Below, in pieces: positions 36,160 to 48,200 of a DNA stretch of 64,000 nt. How positions within the stretch are numbered: position 1 is the first letter of the stretch; each line of letters begins with the position of its first letter. The notes beneath the pieces were generated by a model. The model was not told where the DNA came from. It made no database searches and was given only the letters and a program-made list of their open reading frames with translations. The stretch is from NCBI GenBank assembly GCA_049941595.1, contig JBNFNA010000005.1, positions 62,001-126,000 on the forward strand, in the 5' to 3' direction. A program made the translations under genes and the position numbers. This stretch comes from Pasteurella sp049941595. GTDB lineage: Bacteria > Pseudomonadota > Gammaproteobacteria > Enterobacterales > Pasteurellaceae.

Positions 36160-36511
36160 AATTTACAACCTTTATTTTTCATTAGTTTTTGTTTGTTAAA
36201 TAAATGTTAGGATTTAGATATTAATAAAATTTAAACACCAGTCAATAGCTTAAAATATTAATTAATATGTTATTTTTAGTTTTTAAATAGTGTAATAATC
36301 TGTTTTTGACTTTGGTTTTAGAGTTATATTTTTTATTCTTTGGGTTTACAAAATTTTACCGCTAAAAACAAACAGAAAATTTAGTGTAAAAAACTAGCAA
36401 AAAAATAATTAAAAAAATGAAAAAAAGTGCGATGGATTTGAAAACGTTATAAAACTTCTGAAAAATCAACCGCACTTTTATTCAAAGTTGAGTATGTTGA
36501 ATACTTATTAA
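36160..36511. other. AT-rich intergenic region, metP promoter and thiC terminator
   Basis: No gene. The right part holds long A/T runs and presumably the metP promoter, which I could not define. At 36422-36480 an imperfect uptake-sequence dyad (AAAAGTGCG / CGCACTTTT, two mismatches further in, long loop) may terminate thiC. Confidence 0.5.
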
Positions 36512-38440
36512 TTATTGTAGATGTTCACTTTGGTGATAAATTTCACCGCCTTTTTGTCTGAATTTTTCTGACATTTCACGAAAGCCTTCAGCTTGAACAT
36601 CATCAGCTACATTGATGACACCAATGCTTTCTAACTCTTTGGCATAATCACGCACTTCTTGTGAAATTTTCATTGAACAGAATTTCGGTCCGCACATTGA
36701 GCAAAAATGTGCCACTTTACCTGATTCTTGCGGGAGTGTTTCATCGTGGTAAGCACGTGCTGTTTCAGGATCAAGTGATAAGTTAAATTGATCTTCCCAA
36801 CGGAACTCAAAGCGAGCTTTTGACATTGCATTATCACGAATTTGTGCAGCAGGGTGACCTTTCGCCAAGTCCGCCGCGTGAGCCGCGATTTTGTAAGTGA
36901 TTAGCCCTTGCTTCACATCTTCTTTATCTGGCAAACCTAAATGTTCTTTTGGGGTCACATAACATAACATCGCACAACCGAACCAGCCAATCATCGCCGC
37001 GCCAATGCCAGAAGTGAAATGGTCATAACCTGGGGCAATATCGGTGGTTAAAGGCCCTAATGTATAGAACGGCGCTTCGTGACAGTGTTCTAACTCTTCA
37101 GTCACATTACGTTGAATCATATGCATTGGAATGTGCCCAGGCCCTTCAATCATTACTTGGACATCATATTCCCACGCAACTTTTGTTAGTTCACCTAAAG
37201 TATAAAGTTCAGAGAATTGGGCTTCATCATTCGCATCTTGAATTGAGCCAGGACGTAAACCGTCACCTAAAGATAACGCTACGTCATAGCTTGCACAGAT
37301 TTCACAAATCTCACGGAAATGCTCATACAGGAAGTTTTCTTTATGATGCGCTAAACACCATTTCGCCATAATCGAACCACCACGAGACACAATACCTGTT
37401 AAGCGTTTTGCCGTCATTGGCACATAACGTAATAAAGTCCCGGCGTGAATGGTAAAGTAATCCACCCCTTGCTCAGCTTGTTCAATAATGGTGTCTTTGA
37501 AAATTTCCCAAGTTAAGTTTTCCGCAATTCCATTCACTTTTTCCAGCGCTTGATAAAGTGGCACTGTCCCAATTGGCACTGGGCTGTTACGAATAATCCA
37601 TTCTCGGGTTTCGTGGATATTTCGTCCTGTTGAGAGATCCATTACTGTATCTGCGCCCCAGCGAGTTGCCCAGACTAATTTTTCTACTTCTTCTTCAATC
37701 GAAGATGTGACCGCCGAATTACCAATATTCGCATTTACTTTGACTAAAAAATTACGTCCAATAATCATTGGTTCTAATTCAGAGTGATTGATGTTACAAG
37801 GAATAATCGCACGCCCTGCAGCCACTTCTTGACGCACAAATTCAGGCGTAATTTTAGCGGGAATATTTGCCCCAAAAGCTTGCCCTAAATGTTGTTGCAA
37901 AAGCACCGCACTTTTTACACGATCACGCCCCATATTTTCACGGATAGCAATAAATTCCATCTCTGGGGTGATAATACCTTGGCGAGCATAATGTAATTGA
38001 GTCACACGTTTACCTGATTTGGCGCGCCTAACTTGATGTTTTAATTGGAAACGTAATTCATCTAAAGTGCGGTCATTTTGGCGTAAATTTGCATAATCAG
38101 AACTTAATGCAGAGAGCGGTTCGGTATCATCACGTTCTAAAATCCATTTTTCTCGACAAGTGGGAATGCCTTTTATTACATCAATCTCGGCATCCTCACT
38201 GCCATAAATACCTGAAGTGTCATAAATTGGAATGGCTTCATTTGGCTCATATTGCGGATTATTTTTATCTCCACCCACTAATGTTGGGCTCAAGTGAATT
38301 TCACGCATAGGCACCTGAATATCGTCTCGAGAGCCAGTTAAATAAATACGTGATGAATTTGGGTGTTGATGCCCTTTTAAGTTATGGATAAACGCCTGTG
38401 CTGATTCACGCTTTTCGCGGCGAGTTGTAATTTTTGACAT
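36512..38440 (-). CDS. thiC: Phosphomethylpyrimidine synthase ThiC
   Basis: A 642-residue radical SAM enzyme converting aminoimidazole ribotide to HMP phosphate for thiamine synthesis. The C-terminal Fe-S motif CSMCGPKFC (C-x2-C-x4-C) and conserved EGPGHIPMHMI and GPLTTDIAPGYDH segments are visible. The frame also allows TTG at 38446; the ATG at 38440 with AAGG upstream is better. Monocistronic here, controlled by the TPP riboswitch upstream. Uptake sequences at 37905 and 38065. Confidence 0.97.
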   Translation of the reverse strand: MSKITTRREKRESAQAFIHNLKGHQHPNSSRIYLTGSRDDIQVPMREIHLSPTLVGGDKNNPQYEPNEAIPIYDTSGIYGSEDAEIDVIKGIPTCREKWILERDDTEPLSALSSDYANLRQNDRTLDELRFQLKHQVRRAKSGKRVTQLHYARQGIITPEMEFIAIRENMGRDRVKSAVLLQQHLGQAFGANIPAKITPEFVRQEVAAGRAIIPCNINHSELEPMIIGRNFLVKVNANIGNSAVTSSIEEEVEKLVWATRWGADTVMDLSTGRNIHETREWIIRNSPVPIGTVPLYQALEKVNGIAENLTWEIFKDTIIEQAEQGVDYFTIHAGTLLRYVPMTAKRLTGIVSRGGSIMAKWCLAHHKENFLYEHFREICEICASYDVALSLGDGLRPGSIQDANDEAQFSELYTLGELTKVAWEYDVQVMIEGPGHIPMHMIQRNVTEELEHCHEAPFYTLGPLTTDIAPGYDHFTSGIGAAMIGWFGCAMLCYVTPKEHLGLPDKEDVKQGLITYKIAAHAADLAKGHPAAQIRDNAMSKARFEFRWEDQFNLSLDPETARAYHDETLPQESGKVAHFCSMCGPKFCSMKISQEVRDYAKELESIGVINVADDVQAEGFREMSEKFRQKGGEIYHQSEHLQ

Positions 38441-38566
38441 AAGCAAATACCTTTTTTGAAAATGAGAAAGTAAATTGCTTGTTGAAGTGAGGGAGATAAA
38501 TCATCGTTTTGTATGACAGCAACGCGCTAGTTAAACAAAAAGAGCGGTTTAATTTTGATGAATTTT

Positions 38567-38646
38567 ACTTGTTCCCTACGCAGGTATTAACCCAACAGGT
38601 TCGACGGATCCCAAAATGGTCTCAGCTCGAAAGCACTCCGACAAGT
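38567..38646 (-). promoter_or_regulatory. TPP riboswitch (THI element)
   Basis: On the minus strand the conserved core GCTGAGA, then CGTCGAACCTG and the 3' part TGCGTAGGGAA are clear. Stem P1 is formed by ACTTGT (38641-38646) with ACAAGT (38567-38572). It binds thiamine pyrophosphate and lowers thiC expression. About 125 bases separate it from the thiC start, enough for an expression platform; no clear intrinsic terminator was identified. Confidence 0.95.
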
Positions 38647-38653
38647 GCATAGG

Positions 38654-38682
38654 AGTATAAAGTAAATTTAAGTAAAAGCCAA
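38654..38682 (-). promoter_or_regulatory. Predicted thiC promoter
   Basis: Minus strand -35 TTGGCT (38677-38682), 17-base spacer, -10 TATACT (38654-38659). The start would fall near 38647, i.e. at the first base of riboswitch stem P1. Confidence 0.65.
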
Positions 38683-38735
38683 AAGAACTTACCCTAACAT
38701 AAAAATGTAAGCATTTTCACAAAAATTTACAAAGT

Positions 38736-38755
38736 AGTGTGTGATATCACACACT
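38736..38755. repeat. Perfect 20-base palindrome
   Basis: AGTGTGTGATATCACACACT, flanked by TTTACAAA on the left and TTTGTAAAA on the right, which extend the symmetry. Followed by T6 on the plus strand. Could be an operator or a terminator-like hairpin. Confidence 0.7.
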
Positions 38756-38769
38756 TTTTTGTAAAAATC

Positions 38770-38784
38770 TGTCATTAAATGACA
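38770..38784. repeat. Inverted repeat, possible operator
   Basis: TGTCATT-A-AATGACA, a perfect 7-1-7 dyad, 14 bases after the 20-base palindrome. Regulator unknown. Confidence 0.5.
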
Positions 38785-39267
38785 TATTGTTATGACTGAA
38801 TTTTATTACATAAAAGAGCAATCTGAATTATCTAATTCACTGATTCTGTATTGAAATTCGTACAATGAATTTGTTATTCTTGCACATATTTCATACTTAA
38901 CTAAGACTTTATATAACAATTTGGAATTTTGAATTGAGACTGATATCATTTTTTATAATATGGATACAGTGTAAAATAACAAATAGAAAAATAGGATAAA
39001 GCCTTGTGTATAAAGGGGTTTAAGTGTAAAAAAATGTAAATGCATTTGAGTGTAAGAATTTTTAAGAATACATTTTAACCAGTTGTTAAAATGCTCTATG
39101 GCTATCAGAACCAATAGACTAAACGGTTAATGGAATAACTGTGTATATATGATTTTTTGATCGTCTTTTATGAACAGATTTATTCCATAGAAAACGAATT
39201 GTAAAAAAATGTTGTTTTATTGACATTTTTTGTAACGAAGAAATTGTAAGATATAAAAGGATATTAT

Positions 39268-42200
39268 ATGAATAAGATCTATAAAGTGATTTGGAATCAT
39301 ACCTTAAATACTTTTGTTGTTGTTTCTGAATTAGCAAAAGGTTGCGTCAAATCCTCTTCATCAAATAACTCATCTCCTTCAAAATTTTCTCAAGCATTCA
39401 AATTAACTTTATTGAGTTTATTACTCGGTGTGTCTTTGCCTAGTCCTGCATATATTGCTATCGGTAGTGTAGAAAATAATACTCTAAAGTCTAGTGGTGC
39501 AGACGCAGCAGATTCTAACCAAGGCACATATCCGTTGGATTATAAAAACCCAGGGAATAAATCGTATAATGATAAGGGTGCATCTATTAGTGGTGGTGAC
39601 TATAGCAACAATACATCATTTGGTATTGCTATTGGTAACCATTCATCGGCAATAGTTTCTAGTGGTAGTAGACGCTCTAATGGTATTGCTATTGGCGATT
39701 ATAGTAAAGCTACAGGTGGGCTATCGATGGCTTTAGGTAGTTTTTCCGTTTCGGAGAATGTAGGTTCGATAGCCGTAGGGGCAGCTTCAAGAGCCAGTGG
39801 TTTTAACTCTTTATCGATGATGCGTCAATCCGCCGCAATAGGTGATTATTCTACGGCAATAGGTTCAGTGTCTTGGGCTAATGGAACTGCGAGCTTTGCA
39901 TTAGGCGCTTCAGCAACAGCTTTTGGTAATCAATCTATTGCTATTGGTAGTGTTTCTCCAAGAACTTTATCTGTCCCTGATGGAAGTGTAAGTAAGAAAA
40001 TTACAAAATATGATGGGGCAAATCGTACTCAAACTAATGGGAATAATTCCATTGCAATGGGGACCGGAGCTAAAACAAATGGGCATAATTCTTTTGCGAT
40101 TGGTTCTGGAGCGGAAACTGGTGAATTTAAAAGTGAATATGATCGTGATTTAGAAGAAAATGTGACTAAAGCTGATAATACAAAATCAGCTCAGGGAGCT
40201 ATGGCATTTGGTGTAAATGCGAAAGCTAAAGATGCAAAAGCGATAGCATTTGGTGAGGAAGCTAAAGCATTAAAACAAAACGCTATGGCATTTGGTGCAA
40301 GTGCTCAAGCTTCTCAACAAAACGCGATGGCATTTGGTGCAAGTGCTCAAGCCTCACAGCAAAATGCGATGGCATTTGGTGCAAGTGCTCAAGCTTCCCA
40401 ACAAAATGCAATGGCATTTGGTACAAATGCACAGGCAACAGTTACAAAAGCAATTGCTATTGGCTCTTATGCTAATGCAACTTCAGGTAGTGCAGTTGCG
40501 ATTGGTTCAGAAGCCAATGCAATTCAATCGAATGCAACTGCTATTGGTACAACCTCGAATGCATCTCAAGCAAATTCAACCGCATTAGGTTTTGGAGCAC
40601 AAGCAACAGATGCAGATAGTGTGGCATTAGGTGCAAATTCTAAAACTGCCACTAAGGTTGCTACTAGTAGTCAAAACATTAATGGTATTTCTCATAATTT
40701 TGCAGGTGGGAATCCAATAGGAACGGTGAGTGTTGGTGATACTAATAAACACAGAACAATTACAAATGTCGCAGCAGGACGTATTTCTGATAGTTCAACA
40801 GATGCTATTAACGGAAGTCAATTATACTCAGTGATTACTGAAGTGAATAAAGGTTGGAATATTACTACAGCAGCTGATGGTGGCGAGGTTATCGGTAATA
40901 AATCTGAAAAAGTTAAATTAGGTGATACTCTTACAGTTAAAGCAGGAACAAATATCAAAATTACTCAAGCTGGTAAAAATCTTACAGTTGCTACGAAAGA
41001 TAATGTGACTTTTAATAAAGTAGATGCCGAAACATTAAATGTTTCTGGAGATACAACAGTTAAGAACTTAACTACAACTGGTGACACAAAAGTTAAAAAT
41101 TTCACAGTAGATCCAAACAGTAATATTAATATGGGTAATAACCGTATTACAAATGTTGGTACACCTACATCAGATACAGATGCAGCAAATAAAAAATATG
41201 TTGATCAAGGAAGAACTGTTGTTACTTCACAGGATAATTCAGTTACCATCAATACATCTACTCTTAATGGTGGAGGTAAAGCATATGATCTGAAGGTAAA
41301 TGCTGAATTCAAATATACTGGAGATAATAATTCTAACGGGAGTAATAAACTTTCAACAGAAACTGCATTCAAAGGAACTTCCAATGAAATCGTAACTTCC
41401 GCCTCTAATGGACAAATTACTTTTGGTTTACATCAAGAAGCAAAAAATGCTTTAAACCTAGCAAAAACGGCTATTCAAAACTTTACTGTAGGGGCTGGGG
41501 CTACAACCTCAAAAATTTCTGTCAATAATACTGAAAAACATTTTGATATCGTTGGTTCAGAGAATTATGTAACAACGCAAGTTGAAGGAAGAAATATTAA
41601 AATTGGTTTAGGTGATAAAGCTAAAAATGCAATAGATAATGTCACTACTAAAAAAATTACTATAACAGGTGGCAATACCAAAGCTCATACTTTTACAGTT
41701 GCAGAAGGTGGTGATATTAAAGTGATTGCGAAACCAGGTAATGAACCTAATATTATTGAAGTTGCCGCAGATACAGTTAATAAAGCAATAACAGTTGGTG
41801 TTAATAAAGCTAATTTTGATACTGCCGTTACAAATAATACACAAGTTCAAGCAAATAAAAATAAACTTACCGAATTAGAGCCTAAAGTTAATGAGAATAA
41901 GCAAAATATTGCCTCACTTGATACTAAAGTGACTGAAAACAAAAATGAAATTAACAATTTAAAACCACAAGTTACAGCAAATAAAACAGAAATTGATAAA
42001 CTAAAACCTAAAGTTGAAAAAAACACCAATGATTTAAATATATTAAATACAACAGTACAAGCTGGTTGGGAATTAACGATTAACGACAATGAAAAAGTTA
42101 AAGATGTTACACCAACAGATCGAAAAGCCAATTTCAAATCAGGTGATAATATTGTTATTACTAAAGAAAATAACTCTGTAAAAATTGCAACATCTTTAAC

Positions 42201-45200
42201 ACCAAAATTTACTAATGCGACATTTGGTGATAATGGTGATAAGACTGTCATTAATAAAGATGGAATAACGATCAGTAATACTAATCCAGATAAGAGTGTG
42301 AGTCTTACTGATAGTGGTTTGGATAATGGTGGGAATAAGATACAAAACATTGCTAATGGAACATCACCAAATGACGCAGTTAATATGTCTCAATTAAATG
42401 CAGTCAATGCAACAGCAAATGCCGGCTGGAAATTACAAGTTAATAAAAAATCTGATTCAGAAAGTGTTGTAACACCAAATGCAACAGTCAGTTTGAATAA
42501 TGAAGATAATAATATTCAAATTACCAAAACTAAAAATGATAATAATGTTAATTTTGCTTTAAATACTAAACTTACTTTAGGTAAAGGTGATCCTAATGGA
42601 GAAGATGGCTCATTAACCGTTAAAGGTAAAAATGGCTCATCTGTGGCATTAAATGGTAAAGATGGTTCTATCGGATTAACAGGTCCAGCAGGAGCAGATG
42701 GAAAACCAGAAATATTACTAAAAGTAGCTAAAGATAAAGGTGGTGTCAGTGATGCTGATGGAGTTAAAAATAACCGGATTACTTATACTAATGGCAATAA
42801 TGCTACTCCAGAAATCGTTGCTACTTTAAACGATGGTTTGAAATTTAAAGGTGATGATGCAGATATCATTAAGAAAAAACTTAATGAGCAATTAGAGATT
42901 ATTGGTGGGGCAGATAAAAATAAATTAACCAATAAGAATATTGGAGTAAATTCTAATGGTGGCAAATTAGAAATTAAGTTATCAAAAGAACTTTCTGATT
43001 TAACGAGTGCTGAATTTGGTACCGGCAATGATAAAACTGGCATCAATAAAGATGGCATCACTATTACTAATAATGGCAATACAATAGCATTAACTGAGAA
43101 TGGTTTGAATAATGGCGATAAGCAAATCACCAATGTTGCAAGTGGTCTAGGTGACAATACTAAACTTGGTGATATTAATGCTGGTGATAATAAATTAAAA
43201 AATGCAGCTAATATAGGTGATTTAAAAAATGCTATTACTGATGTTGTTAGTGGTGGCTTTGGTTTAAAAGACGATAATGCTCAAGAAGTTAAACAGTCTC
43301 TAGGAACATCAATCAAAGTTCAAGGTGATGGTAGCATTACAACAAAAGTTGTTGATAAGAACGGTGATAAAGCGTTACAAGTAGGTTTAACTAATAATGT
43401 TACTGTTGGGGATACAACTCAACCCGGTACTGTGACTGTAAGAGGTGAGAACGGGGCTGACAGTATTACCTTGAATGGTAAAGATGGCACGATTGGCTTA
43501 AAAGGTAAAGATGGCGCAAGTGCTAATATTACAGTAACTAATGGACCTTCTACTTTAGATGGACCTAAGAATACAACTAACACACCTCGTATTAGCTATA
43601 ACAATGGCAATACTAAAGAATATCTTGCAACAACTAATGATGGCTTAATTTTCGGTGCTAATGATGGAGCTGAACATAAAGCAAAATTAAACACAAAAGT
43701 CGATATTAAAGGTGATGCTGCTAATACAAATTGGAATGAATTTGATCGAGGTAAAAACTTGATGACTAAGGTTGATTCTAATCAGAAACTTATCACGATT
43801 GCGTTATCAAAAGCGTTGAAAGATTTAACAAGTGCAACATTTACTAATGGACAAAATCCAGCAACTACGAGTGTTTTAGATGGTAAAGGATTAAAAATTA
43901 CTCCTAATGGAGATATTAATAAAGTTGTTAGCTTAACAGATGCTGGCTTAAATAATGGTGGCAATCAAATCTCTAATGTAGCAAGTGGATTAGGTACTCA
44001 AACATTAGAGACCGCAAGTGGCGATACATTAACAAATGCTGTCAATGTGCAAGACCTTAAAAATGCGATTACTAAAACAGTTGGGGAAAGTGGTTGGAAT
44101 CTTCAAACTAATAACGATACACCAACAAAAGTTGGTCATAATGATACAGTCAAATTTATAAATGGCGAAAATATTGAAATTACACGTCCAGCAGGTAGTA
44201 GAGATATAACAATCTCTACATCAAAAGATCTTAATGTTAATACAGTGAAAGCAGGTAAGAAAGCAAGTGGTACAGATGTTGGAACTGACGGAGCAGTTAC
44301 TGCTGAAGGTAAAGATGGATCTTCTGTTGCGTTAAACGGTAAAGATGGTTCTATTAGTGTATCCAATAAAGGTGCTGATGGATCCTCTGCAAATATTACT
44401 GTTAAACAAGGTAAACCAGATTTACAGAGTTCAAGTGGTGCTAATAAAACTCGTATAGTTTATACACCTGAAAATGGTCAGCCAGAGGAAGTCGCAACTT
44501 TAAAAGATGGTTTAAAATTTAAAGGTGATACAGGTGCTGTAATTGAAAAACACTTAAATGATACTTTAACTATTAAAGGAAATGTAGCAGAAGCAGATGC
44601 TGTAACAGATAAAAACCTTCGTGTTGATAGTGAGGACGGTAATCTAATCTTAAAAATGGCTAAGTCATTACAAGATTTAAATGATATTACTTTTGGTGAT
44701 AAGAATAGTAATGATAAATCATTCATCAACAAAGATGGCTTAACAATTACCAACAATGGCAATACAGTCAAACTGACAGAAAATGGCTTAGATAATGGTG
44801 GACACCAAGTAACCAATGTTGGTAGTGGATTAACTAAAGATGGACAACTAGTTGATCTAACTAAAGCAGAAGGTAATACGCTAAAAAATGCTGCTAATAT
44901 TGGTGATTTGAAAAATGCTATTACGGATTTGACAGATACAAATAAAGGTGGTTTTGGATTAAAAGATGATAAAGGGAATACTTTCAAACAAAAATTAGGA
45001 GAGACTGCTCAAATTAAAGGGGATGGAAGTGTAGTAACAAAAGTCATTCCTATTGGTAATAATGGTGAAAAAGCCTTACAAGTTGGTTTAAATAAAGATA
45101 TTACAGTCGGTGATGCCACAAATCCTGGTTCTATCAAAATTAAGGGTTCTAATGACAAAGATACTATCTCATTAAATGGCCAAGATGGAACAATTAAACT

Positions 45201-48200
45201 AAAAGATGCTAACGGTGGTGATCGAGTATCTCTAAATGGTAATGATGGTTCTATTGGTTTAACTGGCAAGGATGGTGTAAATGGTACTTTAACTTTTGCA
45301 AAAGGTGATTCTCATATTGATGGCACAGTCGGTGCAAAAGAAACAACACGCATCAGCTATACATCTAATAATGGAACACCTGAATTCGTTGCAACATTAA
45401 ATGATGGTCTAAAATTTGGTGCGAATACAGGTAACGTGCGTAATGCAAAATTAAATAGCCAAATTGACGTTAAAGGTGATGTAAATAATAAAGATTGGGC
45501 GAAATTTGATGCGGGTAAAAATATTATGACCAGCATTACAGATGGCACAATCACTGTAGGGTTAGCAAAAGCATTGACCGACTTAGAAAGCGTTACTTTT
45601 AATAAAAATACTAATGGAAATCCAACAGCCAGCACTAAAATTGATAGTAATGGTTTAACAATTACGCCTACTAACAATAATAATAAACCAAATAAAGCCG
45701 TTAGTTTGACAGATAACGGTTTAAATAACGGTGGTAACAAAATTACTAATGTTGATAAAGGTGAAGTGTCTGCAACGAGTACCGACGCTGTTAATGGGGC
45801 ACAGCTTCACGAAGTTAAAGAAACTGCTAATGCAGGTTGGAATTTATCAGTTAATAACACAAATTCCAGCAATGTTAAACCGACTAATACTGTTGATTTA
45901 AGTAATAGTGATGGAAATCTTGTAATTTCAAAAGTTATTGAAAATGACAAACATAAAGTTGACTTCAAACTTGGTGATAAGCTTAGTGTGAAAGAGTCAT
46001 TGATTGTTGGTCCTAAAGATAATGCTGGAAATCCAACCGAAGGTGCTGTGATTATCGGTAAAGATGGTCGTGATGGTAAAAATAATGAAAATACAATCGC
46101 ACTTGTTGGAAAAGATGGTAAAGATGCTGTTGCTATCAAAGGTAAAGATGGTGTTGGTACAATCGGTTTAACTGGTAAAGCAGGTCAGGATGGTACAAGT
46201 ACCTCCGCTGAACTTTCTATTGCAGAGGGTGCAAAAGGGTTAGATGGCAACGATAGACAAAATAGTGAAAATAAAACACGTATTGTTTATAAAAAACCAG
46301 ATGATACAACTGAAGAAGTCGCAACACTTAACGATGGTTTAATTTTTGTTGGTAATGATGCAAAAAATGTAACCCGTAAACTAAATACTACTTTGAAGAT
46401 TTTAGGCGGTATTGATAATGCAACAGAACTTGCAAAAGATTCAACATCAGTTTCATCAGATAATCTCGGTGTTCGTTGGAAAGATGCTGACAGTCTTGAA
46501 ATTGTAATGAAAGAGCGGCCAACTTTCTCAGGTCTAGTATTAAATGGAAAAGATGGACAACCTGCTAAGATCGATTTTAAAGATGCAAATGGTACTCAAG
46601 GAATGTCAATTTCTGGTTCAAATGGTAATAATGGAGATCCTTCATTAGTCATTAAAAATAAAGACGGCCAAGACGGAGTTACCTTCACTAACGATGGCAG
46701 AATCACTAATGTTGCTGATGGTAAAGATACAAAAGATGCTGTTAATTTTGGCCAATTAAATAAAGTTAAAGACGAATTAGTTAATCAAGGTTTTGGTATT
46801 AAAGCTGAGACAGGTGGAATAGTTAATAAGGCACTTGGACAAGCAATTGAGGTTGTAGGTGCTGATTCTAATATTTCAACTAAAGTTGCAGATGGTAAAG
46901 TTAAGATCGAATTAGCGAAGACTATTAATCTAGGTGATGATGGTAGTGTAACGGCAGGTAAAACTGTTCTTAATAAAGACGGCGTTAAGGTAGGTGATAA
47001 AGTAGCATTAACCGAAGAAGGTTTGAAAGTTGGTGACAAAGTTAAGGTAACAGAGAGCGGCCTAAAAGTTGGTGATAAAGTAAATATTACCGAAGCTGGC
47101 ATTACTGTAGGTGATGTTGTAATCAATAAAGATACGGGCATTAATGCTGGTAATAAGGCAATTACTAATGTAGCAGATGGTGATATTAGTGCTACAAGTA
47201 AAGAAGCTGTAAACGGTAGCCAATTATTCAAAGAAGCCGCTAAAGCAAAAACTGAAGTTGAAGCAGGTGAGAATATTGTTGTTACCCCTAGAGATGGTGC
47301 TAATGGTCAAAAAATTTACACAGTTGCAACCAAAAAAGATGTGTCATTTGATAATGTAAAAGTCGGCGATATTTCAATTAATAAAAATGATGGCATCAAT
47401 GCTGGCAATAAGAAAATCAGTAATGTAGCTGATGGCAAGATTGGCGAAGGAAGCAAAGATGCTGTGAATGGCCACCAATTATTTACTGAAGCTGCTAAAG
47501 CGAAAAGTGAGGTTGTGAAAGGCACTAATATCGCTAGTGTAGATACGACTGTTGGCGACAAAGGTCAAACTATTTACACGGTGAACGCAGATGGTACGAC
47601 TGTATCAGCTGGCTCTGATAAAGTGACTGTCACAAAAGGCACTAAAGATACAAATAATGTCACTGATTATAAAGTTGATCTTGCCCAAGCTACGAAAGAT
47701 GATATCGCTAAGGGTGTTGATGCCAAGACACAAGTTGATAAAGGCATTAACTTTGCGGGTGGTGATGGTAAATCAACCAACTATAAACTGGGCGACACCA
47801 TTACGATCGCAGGAGATAACAACGTAACCACTGAAACCACTGATAAAGGTGTGACAGTGAAATTGAATAAAGATGTTAATTTGAATTCTGTTTCGGCTAA
47901 TACCTTTAAAGCAGGTGGCGTGACAATTTCAGCGGATAGTGGCATTAATGCGGGGGGTAAACAAATCACTCACGTAGCAAGTGGTTTAGTGGATAAAAAT
48001 GGCAACAAAGTCCATATTCGCAATGCAAGTGGTGACACCTTAAATAACGCTGTGAATGTGGGTGACTTGAAATCTGTTGCGGGTGATATTTACAACAATA
48101 TCGACACAACTAACAAACGTGTAGATAAACTTGATAAACGTGTTCGTGGTATCGGTGCAAACTCTGCGGCAGCTGCATCTCTTCCACAGGTTTATATTCC

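Larger units (their letters stand above)
38683..39267. other. Gene-free region between thiC and the adhesin gene
   Basis: About 585 bases of very AT-rich DNA without a credible gene. It contains a 20-base perfect palindrome (38736-38755), a 7-1-7 inverted repeat (38770-38784), and, close to the adhesin gene, a TTGACA at 39220-39225 that could be a -35 element, but without a well-spaced -10. AAAGG precedes the adhesin ATG. Confidence 0.5.

Noticed and set aside
38736..38755. CRP (cAMP receptor protein) site
   Set aside because: The TGTGA and TCACA halves are separated by 2 bases instead of 6.
39201..39209. A7 tract before the adhesin as a phase-variation switch
   Set aside because: Too short and outside any tight promoter spacer I could define.
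40279..40446. Tandem 42-base repeats considered as a CRISPR array
   Set aside because: Units are contiguous without spacers and in frame with the adhesin head.
41847..47969. Several minus-strand ORFs of 60-170 codons inside the adhesin gene
   Set aside because: They repeat with the adhesin modules and are Leu/Pro/Ser-rich antisense products of the repeat coding.
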